Shown here one piece after another: positions 34,702 through 47,887 of a DNA stretch of 64,000 nucleotides (positions within the stretch are counted from its first letter, which is position 1; each line of letters opens with the position of its first letter). The stretch lies in the NCBI RefSeq assembly GCF_000208745.1, contig NC_030852.1, positions 29,223,801 to 29,287,800 of the forward strand. The letters are read 5' to 3'. The notes beneath the pieces were generated by a model. The model was not told where the DNA came from, searched no databases, and saw only the letters and a list, made by a program, of their open reading frames with translations. Position numbers and translations under genes: made by a program. Source of the stretch: Theobroma cacao. Lineage: Eukaryota; Streptophyta; Magnoliopsida; Malvales; Malvaceae.

Positions 34702-37700
34702 AAGAGACTCACTAATGGCAATGCTTATTTGGCAAGAATTTATTTATGACAGATGTAAAGTTAGCAATGCATTTTTTTTGACAGATCTCCTTGCAGGTCT
34801 AAGAAGGTAGATGCGCCATGTTGCATTCACAAAGGCTGTATGTAAAGAAATTAGATAAAGGGGTCTAGGTGATCCATTTGGTTGAGGTTTTAGAATCCAT
34901 ATGGCTTATAATTTTGAAAGTTGATTCCTTGTATAACGGAATAAGCATTATACGTTTTCATCTGAGCTTTATATTCAGCCTGCATTGTAAATAGGTGAAA
35001 GTCAAGGTTTTGTTGTGGTTTGCAGGTGTCTCATGTAAAGCTTGGACCCTTCGTTTTGTGTTAATTATGGGAATGCATCTTTTTATTGGGAACTCATTTC
35101 ACTCAAAAATTGTGTTTAGGGAAATTTTTTTTGTAGCATATTAAAGCACTCTGCTACTGTTTTATCCATATTGCTCGTCAGATAACCCACTAAATATCCA
35201 AGAAGCAATTATGAGGTAAACCATTGACCCAAAATCGTTAAAGGGTAAGCTTACTAAGAAACTATGGAATCTGGTGTAGATTTCTGTGTTTGACCAGACC
35301 ATTTAGGATGAGGGACACAACCACCCCCAAATGAAAAAAAAAAAAAAAAAAAAAACCCAAAGAACCGCGACCTTAATTTCTTTCCATTGCTTATTTGCTC
35401 TCATTTTGAGTCAACTATTTTTTTGATCAGTACTTGATTGGCTTTCTCACCGACTCGGTCTGCAATAGAGAAGAATTTTGGTTGCATGATACGAGCCGTA
35501 GTGACCACAGGTCGTATTCTATTCCATTTCTGGTAAAAAGAATTCCCCAAAATACACAATGATGGACAAGGCACAAACAATGGCCAAAAATGTGTCCAAG
35601 TGTGTTACTTCTTACGAGTCATATAGTCAGAGGCAAGAAGAAGAAGAAAGCACGTGGTGACATTGCTTACTGCTCCTCTTCCTGTCCTAGGGTGCCCCCC
35701 CCCCCCCCCCTCTTTCTCTATCTGTCAAAACCGAAACAGGGATTGAGAAAGGGAAAGATAAACTAAAGAAGAGTACATGGTGCATGGATAGTGGGGATGA
35801 GTTGCATACAGATTGTGATCTTTTGCTTTTCTAGTGACAATGAAGGTCTTCCTGCCAAACCCATAAAGCTTAAAGACCCCTCCCCTCTTTCTCTTCTATC
35901 CATTTTTCTTCCATCTTTTATTGCCAAACCCACATCAACAAGATTTGTGTGGTTGCATGATCCATGATGGCAAACAACAGTCAAATCATTTACCTTATCT
36001 ACTCCATAAAGGCAGATAAAGCTATATTTTCAGAATATATTTTTTAAAATCTAATCTCAACCCAACTGAAAGGAGACCAACAAAATTTAGTCAAGGAGTA
36101 TAGTCCTGCCGATATAATGATATTCAGAGCAAGGATCTTATTTGAGTCAATTCATATACTTCTTAACTTATTGTCACAATCTAATCCTACTAATGTACCA
36201 AAAATCTGTTCTATTATTAGTTGGAGACATGAGTAGTCCACTTTTTTATCTCAAAACACACATTTTGTCATGCACCAATGAATTAAACTTCCTTGCAGTT
36301 ATGAGAATCATAAGTGCTATATCAGAGAAAACAGCAATACCCTAATGTGAAAATAGTGTAAAAGTAATAGGGAATGACTCCTGAGTAATGAGGACCGCGT
36401 CTTCAAATTTATAATGTCTTTCCTAAGTCCCCACCCTCTCAACCACTTGCATCAAGTCTATATATCATGCTTTGGATATTTTTTTTTTTTTTGTTAAACT
36501 ACAAGTTAGAACCACTATATAAAAACTAGAAGCATTATTACATATAGAAATTAAGAGTAAGGTCAAACAATTGCAAATGAGCTGGTTTTGCCCTTTAATA
36601 ATAAAAGGGTAGAAGAATGGGAAAACACCAAATTATTTGAATCAATATTCTTGAGAGTGTATAAATGTAAATAAAAAACCTCTTAACTCAATCATTCTAC
36701 TACTAGTAACTAACCCAAAATTATCCTAAAATTAATTAAAGAATTCAGGAAGATTTATGGACCTCTCTACAGGAAATCAAAGGAATAGGGTTTGCATTGT
36801 GGGCGTGGTCCATGGTCCCTTATCATCATCGCTTATATTTAATTGTAAGTCTCCTATAAAGCAAAGCATCCCCCTCTATGCATGTTTCTTAATTATTCTA
36901 ATAAAAGGCCCCCTTTCTCTCTCTTTTTCAATCATCCATTTGCAAATCACAATTTGGCAACTCATAAGACGCTTCTCAAAAGGGAGTATTCTTTTTGAGT
37001 AAAATACATTAATACTTTTCAACTTTTAATTATAATTACATATAGATCAATTAATATTTAAAATGTATAATCCGTTTCAAAAAATACCTTTTATTGGATA
37101 TATAAGTGTTACCACTAATCAACCGTTAATATTTTTATTAATTTAATAACGTCATAATATTTTTAAGATAATCTTATTTTTCATTCATTTAAAAAGTGAT
37201 CACTTTATAAATTATAATTTTTTATTTTTAAATTTTACTCTCTTATTAAAAAAAATTATCTTTATTTATATCTTGTCGACCGATCACCCCGTGGTGATTT
37301 ATAAAAGAGAGTGTCATCAATCGATTTAAAAAAATATATATATTTTAAACATTTCATATTTAGATATTAACGCCATTTATACACTTCAAATGAACTATCC
37401 ATTTGAATATTAATAGATCCACATAAAATTATTATCAAAAATTAAAAATATCAATTTATTTTTCCCTTTTATTTTCTTTTCTGCTTCCTACCGAAAAGAA
37501 GGAAAGGAAACCGAATATTATTACGTACGGATATGCCTTGTTCTTGCTTCTAGAAGCATATATTCTCTTTTTGTTTCTTATGTTATTCTCATGTCTATTT
37601 CTCTCTTTATTTTTTCATAAAATAATTGCGGATAGCCCTTTTTTTTGGGAGATTGGATTCTTTTTAACGCGGTTTTGTTATTCGCTATTTGTAATCCATC

Positions 37701-40700
37701 ATACTCTTTTAACTTATCGTAAATGATCGAAACTCAAGATTATAATGGTTTTCTGTTTTCATCTCTTTCAGCAATCATTATTTTTTTTTTTTGAGCGCCT
37801 TGGTTCCCATTTCCAGTTTGTCTATTAAAGCCATAATTCATTGCATTTTATCATCACTAAATTCTATTCTCACACTTCCGGAATAAGAATTACAACAACA
37901 AGTAGAACGTTTTTTCATTTTGAATCACTGAACTCGAACTCTTTTTAAATTTAAATATTTATATGCTATTTGAACTTGATTGAAAATTACTACTTAATAT
38001 CTAAAATCGATTATTAGCATTCATAAAAAATTCAAATAAAAGCCCGAACGTGAAATAAAAATAAATTCAAAATTAATTTTTCTTTTAATCAAATCGAATA
38101 ATGTAAAATATCCGATTATAAAATAAATATTGTCATCCTTATCTCTATTCTTAAAATTATGTTATGTTTGTTTGAAAAATTCAATGGCCATCGAACTTGA
38201 CCTTTTTTTCTAAAATATTAAAATCAGCACCACAAATAACATCAAATAATTCCTTTATAGGTTACTAAATGTTGAAAATTGAAGCATATATGTCCAAAAA
38301 TAGCCAAATCATGTCTGATTTGATCGGATTAGAGATTTACATGTTATATGCAAAAAAATTGATTATTTGTAATTTTGATAATTATGTATCATACTCAATT
38401 TGTATAAATCACAGACTATTTCATATTTGTCATCACATTTATCTTTTATTATAAATTATGAGCATGGAATCTCCGTGCATAATATTAGCTGAAAAATTTG
38501 TCTAATATAACATTACTATAAGCTTAAGTTTATAAAGTTAAGCAACTATAAGACAAAGATTTACTAATATAAGTAGGATTGAAGGCAAAATTAAGCAATG
38601 ATTTTATCAGCGTCCAAATATAAATCAATGACAGACGAATTCCCAATGTATTCGCACAAAAAAAATCCATACAAAAACGAAAATAAAGGTAGATAAAGTC
38701 ACGTGCTTTGCCACATAAGCGGGATGACCCCAGAGCCCCTCTTTGCTGTAAAACCAAGTGTCAAGTCTCAAAGATTCCACAGCAGCAATTCACTGTGGAA
38801 ACAGCGCACACCTGATCATCACCCTCCGAGAAAAATGATGAACGTAAACGGCGGGGGAGAAAAAAAAAAGTTTCGATACTTTTCACTCACACAGTACCTC
38901 CGAATCATCGACCGTTAAAATGCAAAGATTCCAGCGCAATCTGAACGAATCAATAAGCATCCCGTTAAAAAAATGACCCAACCAATGTTTAACGGTGCAA
39001 GATCCCTCACTAAAAGAAGGTTACACAATAGGCAAGCAACAGAGGAACAACAACTTTCTTTTTCTTGCAGGATGGGCCCACCAAGTCACGAAGGCAAGTG
39101 CCACGTGGGGTGTATTCGCACGGCAATGACTCGCCTACGACCAGGGAGGTGCACCACTTCTCCGATGAGGATGCGTGCAGCGTGCCAAACAACTGCTTTT
39201 GCATTGAATTCCCATATCGAAAGAGAGGACCCCAAGCGGTGAGCCGGTCGTCAATGTTTGAGTGGATTCTAGGGAGAGATAAGGATTTTTGTGGGCCTTG
39301 TGGACCCCGCCCTAAGTTGCTGGCCCTGAAATTCTCATTTTACACGCGCCGCCAAGAGAGTGGCACTCTCAACGACGTTTACACAGTGCTGAAAGCACTG
39401 TAGCAACGACAAGTCTGAGAATTGCAATGCGAAAACCGCAAACATCACACGCTCTTCACCATTGCGTGAATTGCAGTCATGATGTACCAATACGAGTATT
39501 TGTACAATGTCCTTCGATCTCTATTTTATTTTATTGGATTAAAAGTGAACTCATTTATATATTTCCAAGAAGCAAACCAAACTTTATTAATTACATGTGC
39601 CTATTAAGATATTGTACAATATTTACTTTTCAGTAGAATCAAATGTTATATATATATTCTCTTTTCTTGACTAGGGTACAACCTAATGTACCGAAAAAAA
39701 ACTAGGGTACAACCCAAATTTATGTATTAATTAAAATGTATTAAATCTAGATGCAGAGGAACAAGAAAAAGACACCTGCCACTCACCTATAATTTTCCTT
39801 TATGTGGTGATAACAAATATAAAATTCAACATTTACCAAACTATTTTAATTACAACCAATTAATTATTATGAAAAAAAGTAGAATTATGGACATTAATAT
39901 GGCTTTTCGTGCATGTATGTATTCACAAATATTCAAAAAGGTTTTTTTTCTTTGGAAAATTCAAAATCTCATACAATTATTCAAAAAGGTTAATAAGAAA
40001 AATTTTAACAAAATATCGAATAGAATTCATTTAAATTGATAGTTAATACATTGAAAAAATGATTATCCTTTCTCAAATCATAAGAATACTAAAAGAAAAA
40101 CATTCAAATGAATAATAAAAAATCAAACAATACAAATTATCATCTTTTATTGATGTAGTTTTTTTTTTAGTTATCAGCAAATAAGTATATTTTAAGATTA
40201 CAATATTAGATAATATTTTCTTTTAATATATTACTATTCATACATTAATTATCAATAATTGTATTTAATATATATAAAAAAATGACCCATTTTCCTTTTC
40301 AGTCCGGCCATTGAATACACTAATAGCCCAACTTCAAGGCAACAGTTCGAAATTAGTCCAGTTGCAGACATGCAACGACAATATTCGCGAGTGCACATTG
40401 GAGTGATTATGCGCCCTTTAAGGGAGCGATGAGTCCCGAAGATGTCACCGAAGAAAACACAGTACCCAATTAGATTTCGAGTACAAAATTGACGAAGCAG
40501 AGCGAGTAGGATAATTTGGAAGCATAGGAAGCATCCCCCTTACGACTGCCACATTGCGCTGGCCCCCCGCCCCGCCCCCCCCCCCTTTTGACATTTTCAC
40601 AAAGTCAAAGAAAAAGCAAAAGTGGGGAAATTAAAACCCATGAACCCCAAAAGGCCAAAAAAATAATAAAGAAAGAAAAATCACTATTTCCCTCGCCTTT

Positions 40701-40752
40701 TGTTTTGCTGGATGGAATACACATCTTTCTTTTTTGTTTTTCTTTTTTCATG
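34702..40752. other. 6-kb intergenic region
   Basis: After the Tic22-like 3' UTR (to about 35050) no gene is visible. Simple tracts include poly(A) near 35337-35356, poly(C) near 35696-35710 and poly(C) near 40575-40586. A more GC-rich patch at about 38700-39420 holds G-box sequences (CACGTG at about 38701 and 39102) and open frames of up to 112 codons that match no family I know; AT-rich DNA surrounds it. A long-TIR MITE is listed separately. Confidence 0.55.
37000..37458. mobile_element. Long-terminal-inverted-repeat MITE
   Basis: The left arm (from 37000, TAAAATACATTAATACTTTT) and the reverse complement of the right arm (ending at 37458) align over about 110 bases; the shared core reads ATTAATATTYAAA. 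About 460 bp in total with a short central spacer. No coding capacity. The exact ends and target duplication are uncertain in this AT-rich setting. Confidence 0.5.
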
Positions 40753-40760
40753 TATAAATA
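40753..40760 (+). promoter_or_regulatory. TATA box of the WRKY gene
   Basis: TATAAATA lies 260 bases before the WRKY start codon, predicting transcription from about 40785. Upstream, 40587-40609 carries a W-box core TTGACA and an inverted AGTCAAAG, the DNA sites bound by WRKY proteins themselves. Confidence 0.55.
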
Positions 40761-41013
40761 ATTAAGAATTACCAAGTCAGTGCACAACCATTTCCTCTCT
40801 CTTCTTACTCCGTCTAATAGTTTTATGCTTCTTTTTCTTTTTTTTGTATCTTTTCTCTCTCTAATATTGTTTCTTTCTTTCACACCTAAAAGAAAGTCAG
40901 CGCCGTCCTTTCTGCCTTCTCTGCCTGTCTCTCCTTTCTGCCCAATTTGCTTCAGAAAACGCAGAGTCAAGATTGGGTTTTTGAAAGTTTCTAGGTTGAT
41001 TGGGGTTCTGGAA

Positions 41014-42536
41014 ATGGCTGAGGATTGGGATCTTTATGCAGTGGTGAGGAGCTGTTCGTCTGCTGCCAATACCACCGCCACAGCAAGCAATGATTTCACG
41101 AATGAGAACGGTAGTAGTTGTCGTGAGGACCCTTTGGCTTGCTTGGCTTCTTTGAAGTTTGAGGAAGAAGATGACCTGTTTTCATTTCCTAATCTTTCAC
41201 AGCTTAGGAAAAGTGGTTCTTTGCAAGATTCTTACAAGCCCTTTTTGCCATACGCCGACCCCACCACCACCAGCACTAATCAAGGTATAGATCCCAGCTC
41301 TTCAAGTTCTGTTCCTGGAGGATCTAGTGGCCAACATCATCAGCATCAAAGGTTGAAACAGCAGCAGGAACAACCCACCACCACCAGCATCGGGATTAGC
41401 CCTCCATTGACCCCCACCTCCGCTCCTATTTTTGCTTTTGGCCAATCTGGAAACCAGCAACCACCGCAACATGTACAGGAACAACCACAACCGCAGCAGC
41501 AAAATCCATTACACCGACAGCATCAGCTGCAACAACGGGTTCAACAGCAAGAGGGTCAAAGACCTGCTGCTATCCTTCCTTTACGGAACATGAATTCTCA
41601 GGCTCCAAGATCAAGAAAGAGGTAAACGGCTGGGTCTTGTTAACTTGTGTATTCAGTTTTTGGTTTAAACGATTGAAGCTTTGCAGCATTTCCCTGACTA
41701 AAAATCCTCCATTTTTCTCGTCTTGCAGGAAGAACCAGCAGAAGAGAACCGTATGCCATGTAGCAGTAGATAATTTGTCATCAGATCCGTGGGCATGGCG
41801 TAAGTACGGACAGAAGCCCATCAAAGGCTCCCCCTATCCGAGGTTAACTTCCGTACCCTTCGATGTTTCTTTCATTACTTTTTCTTTTGCCTTTTTTTTT
41901 AAAAACCAAAATCCTACTATTTGTACCAAACAGTGTCTGAAGATGAATATTTTTGGTTTCTTCAGAAACTACTATAGGTGCAGCAGCTCGAAAGGGTGCG
42001 CAGCAAGAAAACAAGTGGAGCGAAGCAATTTCGATCCCAACATCTTTATTGTTACCTACACGGGCGACCACACGCACCCTAGGCCCACCCATCGGAACTC
42101 TCTCGCTGGCAGTACTCGAAACAAGCTATCAACCATTCAAAAGGCCGCAAGCAAAGATTCTGCCCCGGAAGCCTTGCCTAGTGCTTCTTGCTCCTCTCCT
42201 CGCTCCGCCACGAGCCTCTCTCCCACAACCCCACTTTCAGCTCCTGAAGACGCCGCCGCTCCCCAACACAACACTGATGATATTAATGGAGGTGAAGAAG
42301 AGAGCGTTGACATGACTCTTGAAACGGCTCTGGATGGAGAAAGCGATGAAGATGATGACCCTCTGATTCCCAACGATCATGTAGATGAAGATCTCTTCAA
42401 GGGACTGGAAGAACTCGTTGGTGGTGCTGACGCTGGGAGTACTAGTAGTGGATTAGGAACCAGCCCGGCCTTTGGTGATGACTTTCCTTCTTGGGGCAGT
42501 GGTAACTCCACCGCCGCCGCTGGTGGTGGCTGCTAA
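41014..42536 (+). CDS. WRKY27: Group IIe WRKY transcription factor (WRKY22/WRKY27 type)
   Basis: Exons 41014-41621, 41729-41842, 41966-42536 encode 430 aa. WRKY22, 27 and 29 act downstream of MAP kinase cascades in pattern-triggered immunity and in senescence, binding W-boxes in the nucleus. The N-terminus MAEDWDLYAVVRSC is the subgroup signature. The WRKY domain has WRKYGQK at 225-231 and a zinc finger with Cys245, Cys251, His275 and His277 (C-X5-C-X23-H-X-H). The second intron splits the codon for Arg240 inside the domain, at the conserved R-type position. Residues 110-190 are rich in Gln and His, making the protein longer than the Arabidopsis ones (about 300-350 aa). The C-terminus is acidic (ESDEDDDPLIPND), a likely activation region. 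The name WRKY27 follows neighbouring-gene order; WRKY22 is the alternative. Confidence 0.92.
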
Positions 42537-45308
42537 ACGGATTTTCTTTTTAATTATTGGTATTATTTTTGTATACTAAATATATAATAGTATAAAAATT
42601 TTTTTGGTTGGGTACAGAGAAGGAATACTCGGATTTTATGTAACTTCCCCCTCCTTTCTTTTTTTTTTTACCTCTCTCCAACAAAAATACAGAAAGAGAA
42701 AGCCTATTTTCCACCTTCAATTCCGTATATAACATTATAAGAATCCTATGCATGCAGTTTCATTTTTAAGGGCAAAAGTTATTAGATCCGATGTAGAGTC
42801 ACAATTCTCCTATAATGAATCCAGTTCGAGTTTCATTACAATCTGATTCTCTGCACCTGATCATGAATGATAGGCACAATCTGAAATTCCCATGTCGGTT
42901 TGGTTGTAATTGCATGGTCGTAGCCAGCTTTGATCCAGTACACATTGGAAAAGAACCTTGTTATTGCCTGCTTTTTGGTTAATTACAATAAAATAAACCA
43001 TCTGGGACAGTATGATTATCACTAATCATAATTTAACTTTAAAGCTAATTTTTTTAGGAATCCATTCATTCTGTTTGATAGAACAATAAATGTATGATGT
43101 AATTGAAACAGATGTTTATTAATAGTTGTAATTAAGCATTTCCTTTTGCAACATAAAATAATTGTCTACATTTGGTAATTGTTAAATGTTTTAAACTGTT
43201 TAAACAATAAACTAACACCGAAGAATTAGTACAATAATTGAAACAATATGCAATTAGCATCCTGCTTAACTATAATTAGCAAAAAAAAAAAAGTCTCTGC
43301 GTCCTCTAAATGTGATTTACTGCTCCTTTTCTCTTTAGACTTTACTATGATTATTAAATTTCCGTTTTAATTGGGAGTTGGGACAGTCAATTGATAAAAT
43401 GACAGTTGTCGGAACCGCAAAAGGAGGGGGCCTTCACTTCAGACCGTGAAACCAAGTGCGGCTTGGATGCCCTTTATCACGAGACAAAGGCAAGATCCTT
43501 TTCTTGTCTGTTCACACGGTGGACTTTGCTAGTGGGTTCCAAGGTCAAATATTTTTTTAATTATAGATGCAAGAGTTGGTCAAACATATTTTATTCACCT
43601 ACAACTATTATAATTATTTAAAAAGGCGGAGAGAATATAGTAGTAGTTTAATTCAATAGGCAAATAAAGTAGTAGTATCTGAGTAACTGTGAAGAGTAGT
43701 GCAGTTTATAATTATTGAATTCTCAGCATCCTAGAAAAATTCGTGGATCATGCTCATGACTCATGGGTGAGGTAGCTTGAGAATCTAATGATGTTAAAAA
43801 AAAGAAGGGGGGTGAGGGTGCAAGTTGTTAGGGCAATGTTATCTTAATCAAGGTATTTAAAGGAAAGAATGTGACCAAGGCAGCCCTTTTCCTTGTGGCA
43901 GCCCTAACGGGTCTTATTCTTTGTGCAATAAAAAGGGGGAGCAATTAATGAAAAGAATTTTTTAAATGTGGGTATATGACGTAAGAAGCTTGATTTTTGT
44001 TTTCTTCCTATATCCAATTTTGTTCATCCATAAACAACTCAAGATTTGTTCTTCATTCATGAGTGATATATAGACTTGAATTTTGTCTGTTTTGATCCTT
44101 TTAATTTATAATTTTTCTAGATTTTATTGAATTATTGATTAAATATTTTAATAAAACATTGTTTGCTGAGTTTTTCTAATTAAGGTTTACACAATATATA
44201 TGTATATATATATTGACAGTGGGAAATAGCGTAAACAAGTCAAAATATTATCTTAAAATTAGTCATATTGTATGATTCATATTTGACATTTCGCACTGTA
44301 TATGAAGTTTATTACAGCCTTGCACCGATGCAGAGATGTATTATTTTAATTTAAAAATACTCTGTCCTTGAAGATAAAATAATAGCACACCAGCTATAGA
44401 TGAAGAAAACAAGGCATTGCTCTAAATAAACAAATTATACATTCAACCGACCAGTATGACAGCAGTCATAATTAATGTGCAAAATGTTCATTGAATGATG
44501 GATCCATTAACTTATTAATCAGTAAGTCTTTGGAGTGTCACGTGCATATATATAAGATCATTCGGGTCATTAAATTCTAAAGGAGACTTAGAAATTGAAA
44601 TTCATATTTGTTATCATTACGTTACAATACACTAAATGAGGTTGTAACAATTTTTATTTGCAAATTTAGCAATACAAAAGTAAGTTTTTCTTTTTTGTCC
44701 TTAGTTAAGAAAACTATTGATGCCAAAAAGGAATATTGTTGTTGCTGAAAGATTGATGACAATTAAGTTTTGACTTTTGACTATGAACTTATCTTTTTTA
44801 TTTATTTATAAACAATAGAAAATAAGCACACTTATAAGAGGACGAAAAGAGTATAAATCATGTTCAAACAAATAGCCGTATGCCTAATGCAGGAACATTA
44901 AAAAATAGCACATTCTCGTAAATATTATGCTTGAAAGGGGTTTTTTAACTCAGAAAATTTTATTCGGTGCAAATGGAGATTAATATAAGATAAAAAAAAA
45001 ACAATGACATCATTCATACGTCTGATTTCATCATAGGGTTTCTCAAAAGTGTGCACATTTCCAATGGAAAAATCAATTCAAAAGGCAGTCAAATACGTAT
45101 TAGAATTCAACTTTTCATTGCAAAGGAAAAAGCAAGTCAAAATACGTTGTCAAGTCGAGGATAATTCGATTGCAAGATCTACTTGGAAGATGTTTTTGAA
45201 GCTTCCTCTTCATTGTTTTCTCATCCCTAAAAGAGTGGGAAAAGATGATCTCTTCGTATCATTTGTAGGGCTGATATTGATATTGGAATTCCACCCAAGC
45301 CGATGTAA
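42537..45308. other. Intergenic region after the WRKY gene
   Basis: The WRKY 3' UTR probably ends before 42760. The rest is AT-rich with no recognisable gene. Short frames such as 43406-43621 and 45049-45378 match no family I know and show no splice or codon evidence. Confidence 0.55.
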
Positions 45309-45404
45309 GGCCCATTTGATTCCTTTCAGTGGCCTCTTGGTAATTTATTGGGCCACTCTTTGTTTCCCCTTTCACTAATATGAGCTTTTCTGTGTTTTGG
45401 CCCA
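45309..45404 (+). promoter_or_regulatory. Cluster of three site II (TGGGCC) elements upstream of NDUFA5
   Basis: TGGGCC or its complement lies at 45309-45314, 45349-45354 and 45399-45404, within 100 bases and about 340-440 bases before the start codon. Site II boxes bind TCP factors and are enriched in promoters of nuclear genes for mitochondrial and ribosomal proteins, which suits this complex I gene. Confidence 0.6.
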
Positions 45405-45744
45405 AGACCCTTATTGGCCGGACTTAATACAAAAATTAGAAGCCCTTAAAGAACACAGATTAGAACGACGTCGGATTATCGCTGCAACAGCAAGACTCAT
45501 TGAACCTTCATCAGGAGAATCCTAATTCCAAACCGTCTGTTTGTTGGTCCACACGAAAAACAGTCGGCCGAGATTGATTGGTCGTATGGTTTCGCTACAC
45601 AGGATTCAACCATCGTCTAACTCTATTACTCTGCAACACCCTCTTATGGTACCAGTTCTTCTTCTCCCAACTGAGAGTCGGAAGTGAAAGAGAACACCCG
45701 AAAGAAGTGGGGTGATCCGGTGCTCTGCAGAATCTGACCAAAAA

Positions 45745-47235
45745 ATGTTCCTGCGATTGATCTCGCGGCCGTTGCTGGCGAAGGTGAAAGAGACGACGGG
45801 GATCGTCGGATTAGACGTGGTCCCCAACGCCAGGGAAGTCCTGATCGGTCTATACACCAAGACCCTAAAGGAGATCCAGGCCGTTCCCGAGGACGAGGGC
45901 TATCGTAAGGCCGTGGAGAGCTTCACACGCCACCGTTTGAAGGTCTGCCAAGAAGAAGGCGACTGGGAAATGATCGAGAAGCGCCTCGGATGCGGCCAGG
46001 TCGAGGAGCTAATCGAAGAAGCGCGTGACGAGCTCACTCTTATCGGGAAAATGATCGGTTCGTACTATGGCATTTCTTTTTTTTCCTTTTATTTAAAAGA
46101 TTTTTTAGGTAAATGTCATTTTAGGGTTTTAGATTGCTAAAACTTTAAAGTTGTAGACTTTGGAGGTGAAGAAGCTCTAGAGTAGGCGATATACTAGCGA
46201 TTGGGTCAGTTGGCTTAATGATTGGTTCTGTTTTTCTTTTAGAAAATCTGGGTCTACTAAAGCTGGTTATTTCATTGCTTGTCCAAGGCTGCCTACGGAA
46301 AATCAGAAATCTTTTTAATAAGAAAACTTGTGCAAGGATTGCTTGACCATAATTTAACAATGGGGATTGGAATGAATTGATGCTGAAAGTAGTATAGGAA
46401 TCAACTTGTTTCCAGCTGAGATTATTCAGGTCGGGGGCAACAGGGGTTGCCTGGTTATGGAAGGGGATATATTAATACATACAAGAAAAAAGAGACCAAT
46501 CTTTTCCATAAGGTTAACATGTTTAAATTAGTTCATATTAATCATTTTTATCTAAGCAGTGAATTGCATGTTCATCGATCAGCGCAATCTTCAAAACTTG
46601 CTTTATTTAAATGTGAATTGGTACTTCATTGGTGCTACTCTGATGTTATGACATGTTGTTCTTCTGGATGCTTTGCTTGTCCTTATACTTTCAATTGTGT
46701 TGGTTGTTTTGCTTATACCCTTCATAGAGTTAGTTTCTGGTAACTTTTACTATTTCATAATTTGTCATGGTGTTTGTTTTTAGTCAGACCCGTCAACGAA
46801 TCTGGTCTACTGTAAGCCATGTCAGCAATATTTTTTTTAATATTTTGCTGCCAAACATTTTCACTAGTCTGGTATTAGTTGACACTTTCATGGTTGTTTG
46901 ATGTGCTTTGAGCTGTTCTCAAGTTTCCACTGTCCAGTAAAGCTTCCCTCTGTTGCTAGTCTATGATTAAAAGTAATTGCAAGAAAATTTTTGATATCTT
47001 GCATTTTCTTAGTAATGATATGCATTCCATATTATGTTGGGTTGCAGAGTGGGATCCCTGGGGTGTTCCAGATGACTATGAATGTGAGGTTATCGAAAAT
47101 GATGCTCCGGTTCCCAAGCATGTACCTCTACACCGACCTGGTCCTCTCCCTGAGGAGTTCTACCAGACATTAGAAGCTGTTTCTAAGAAGGATGCACCTA
47201 AAGTCACCTCTGGGGAGCCACAGTTAAAGGAGTAG
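45745..47235 (+). CDS. NDUFA5: NADH dehydrogenase 1 alpha subcomplex subunit 5 (complex I B13 subunit)
   Basis: Two exons, 45745-46057 and 47048-47235, encode 166 aa. NDUFA5 is an accessory subunit of the matrix arm of mitochondrial complex I. The N-terminus MFLRLISRPLLAKVKETTGI begins the ETC_C1_NDUFA5 domain, which continues through EVLIGLYTKTLKEIQAVPED, a three-helix unit. The C-terminal WDPWGVPDDYECEV block is typical of plant forms, which end in a proline-rich tail. The length matches the Arabidopsis protein (about 169 aa). The intron falls in the codon for Glu105 before WDPW. Three site II boxes sit upstream, and the convergent PPR gene follows 650 bp downstream. Confidence 0.96.
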
Positions 47236-47887
47236 CATGTTGCAGGCAGTTGGCTGGAGGCATTTAGGGTTTCGGAGTTGAGATTGCATTTTTCTTCTAC
47301 ACCGACCTGGTTCTCTTGTTTATGCTTGTTAATCTTGTATTGGGCCTGTTTGGTTGATGGATGGAGTTTTAACCTAAGACAAAGGCTGGAACAGTTCAGT
47401 TGATAATAATGTTGACATTCCAGGGGGTCACATAAATTTTGTCCTCCCGGCTGTGTTTCCTGCATTCTTCTGACTTTTACATGTGTATTTTTTTTTCCAT
47501 CAGAAACTTGATACTGGTAATGACATGATTGTGATGATTTCACGATCACTTTAGACGTTATTAGATAATTTTGATTGAAACGTGAAAGGAAAAGAACATT
47601 TTTGGGAAAATCTTTTGCTGATTTATATTTCTTATTTCAAAGTTTAGTTGAATTTACAACCCACAAGGAATACTTCTGGCCTCTTGACCTTCATCATCTT
47701 TGGCAAACAAAAGTGAATTAATGATTCGTCTCAACCAAAGGACAGCAACAGAAGTAAGTGGAAAAGCTGTGCACGTAATAACTCGGTCTGCAAGGATTGT
47801 GTATGAAACTATGAATAGAAAAACAGGTTTAGATCATTGCCTGTGAGACCGGGCAGAAAATAGGGTAAAGTGCATGGTTCTTCAAAA
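47236..47887. other. Intergenic, convergent 3' flanks
   Basis: No gene is visible. The stretch separates the stop codons of NDUFA5 (+) and the DYW-type PPR gene (-) and should contain both 3' UTRs. Confidence 0.65.

Noticed and set aside
35337..35356. Poly(A) run as a processed pseudogene tail
   Set aside because: No gene-like sequence or direct repeats flank it, so a simple homopolymer is the better explanation.
40780..40824. GTG-initiated extension of the WRKY frame
   Set aside because: There is no ATG here; the frame is open only because GTG was allowed as a start. The ATG at 40825 is treated separately as a possible isoform.
45049..45378. 109-codon frame upstream of NDUFA5
   Set aside because: No family resemblance, it overlaps the site II promoter boxes, and composition is like the surrounding intergenic DNA.
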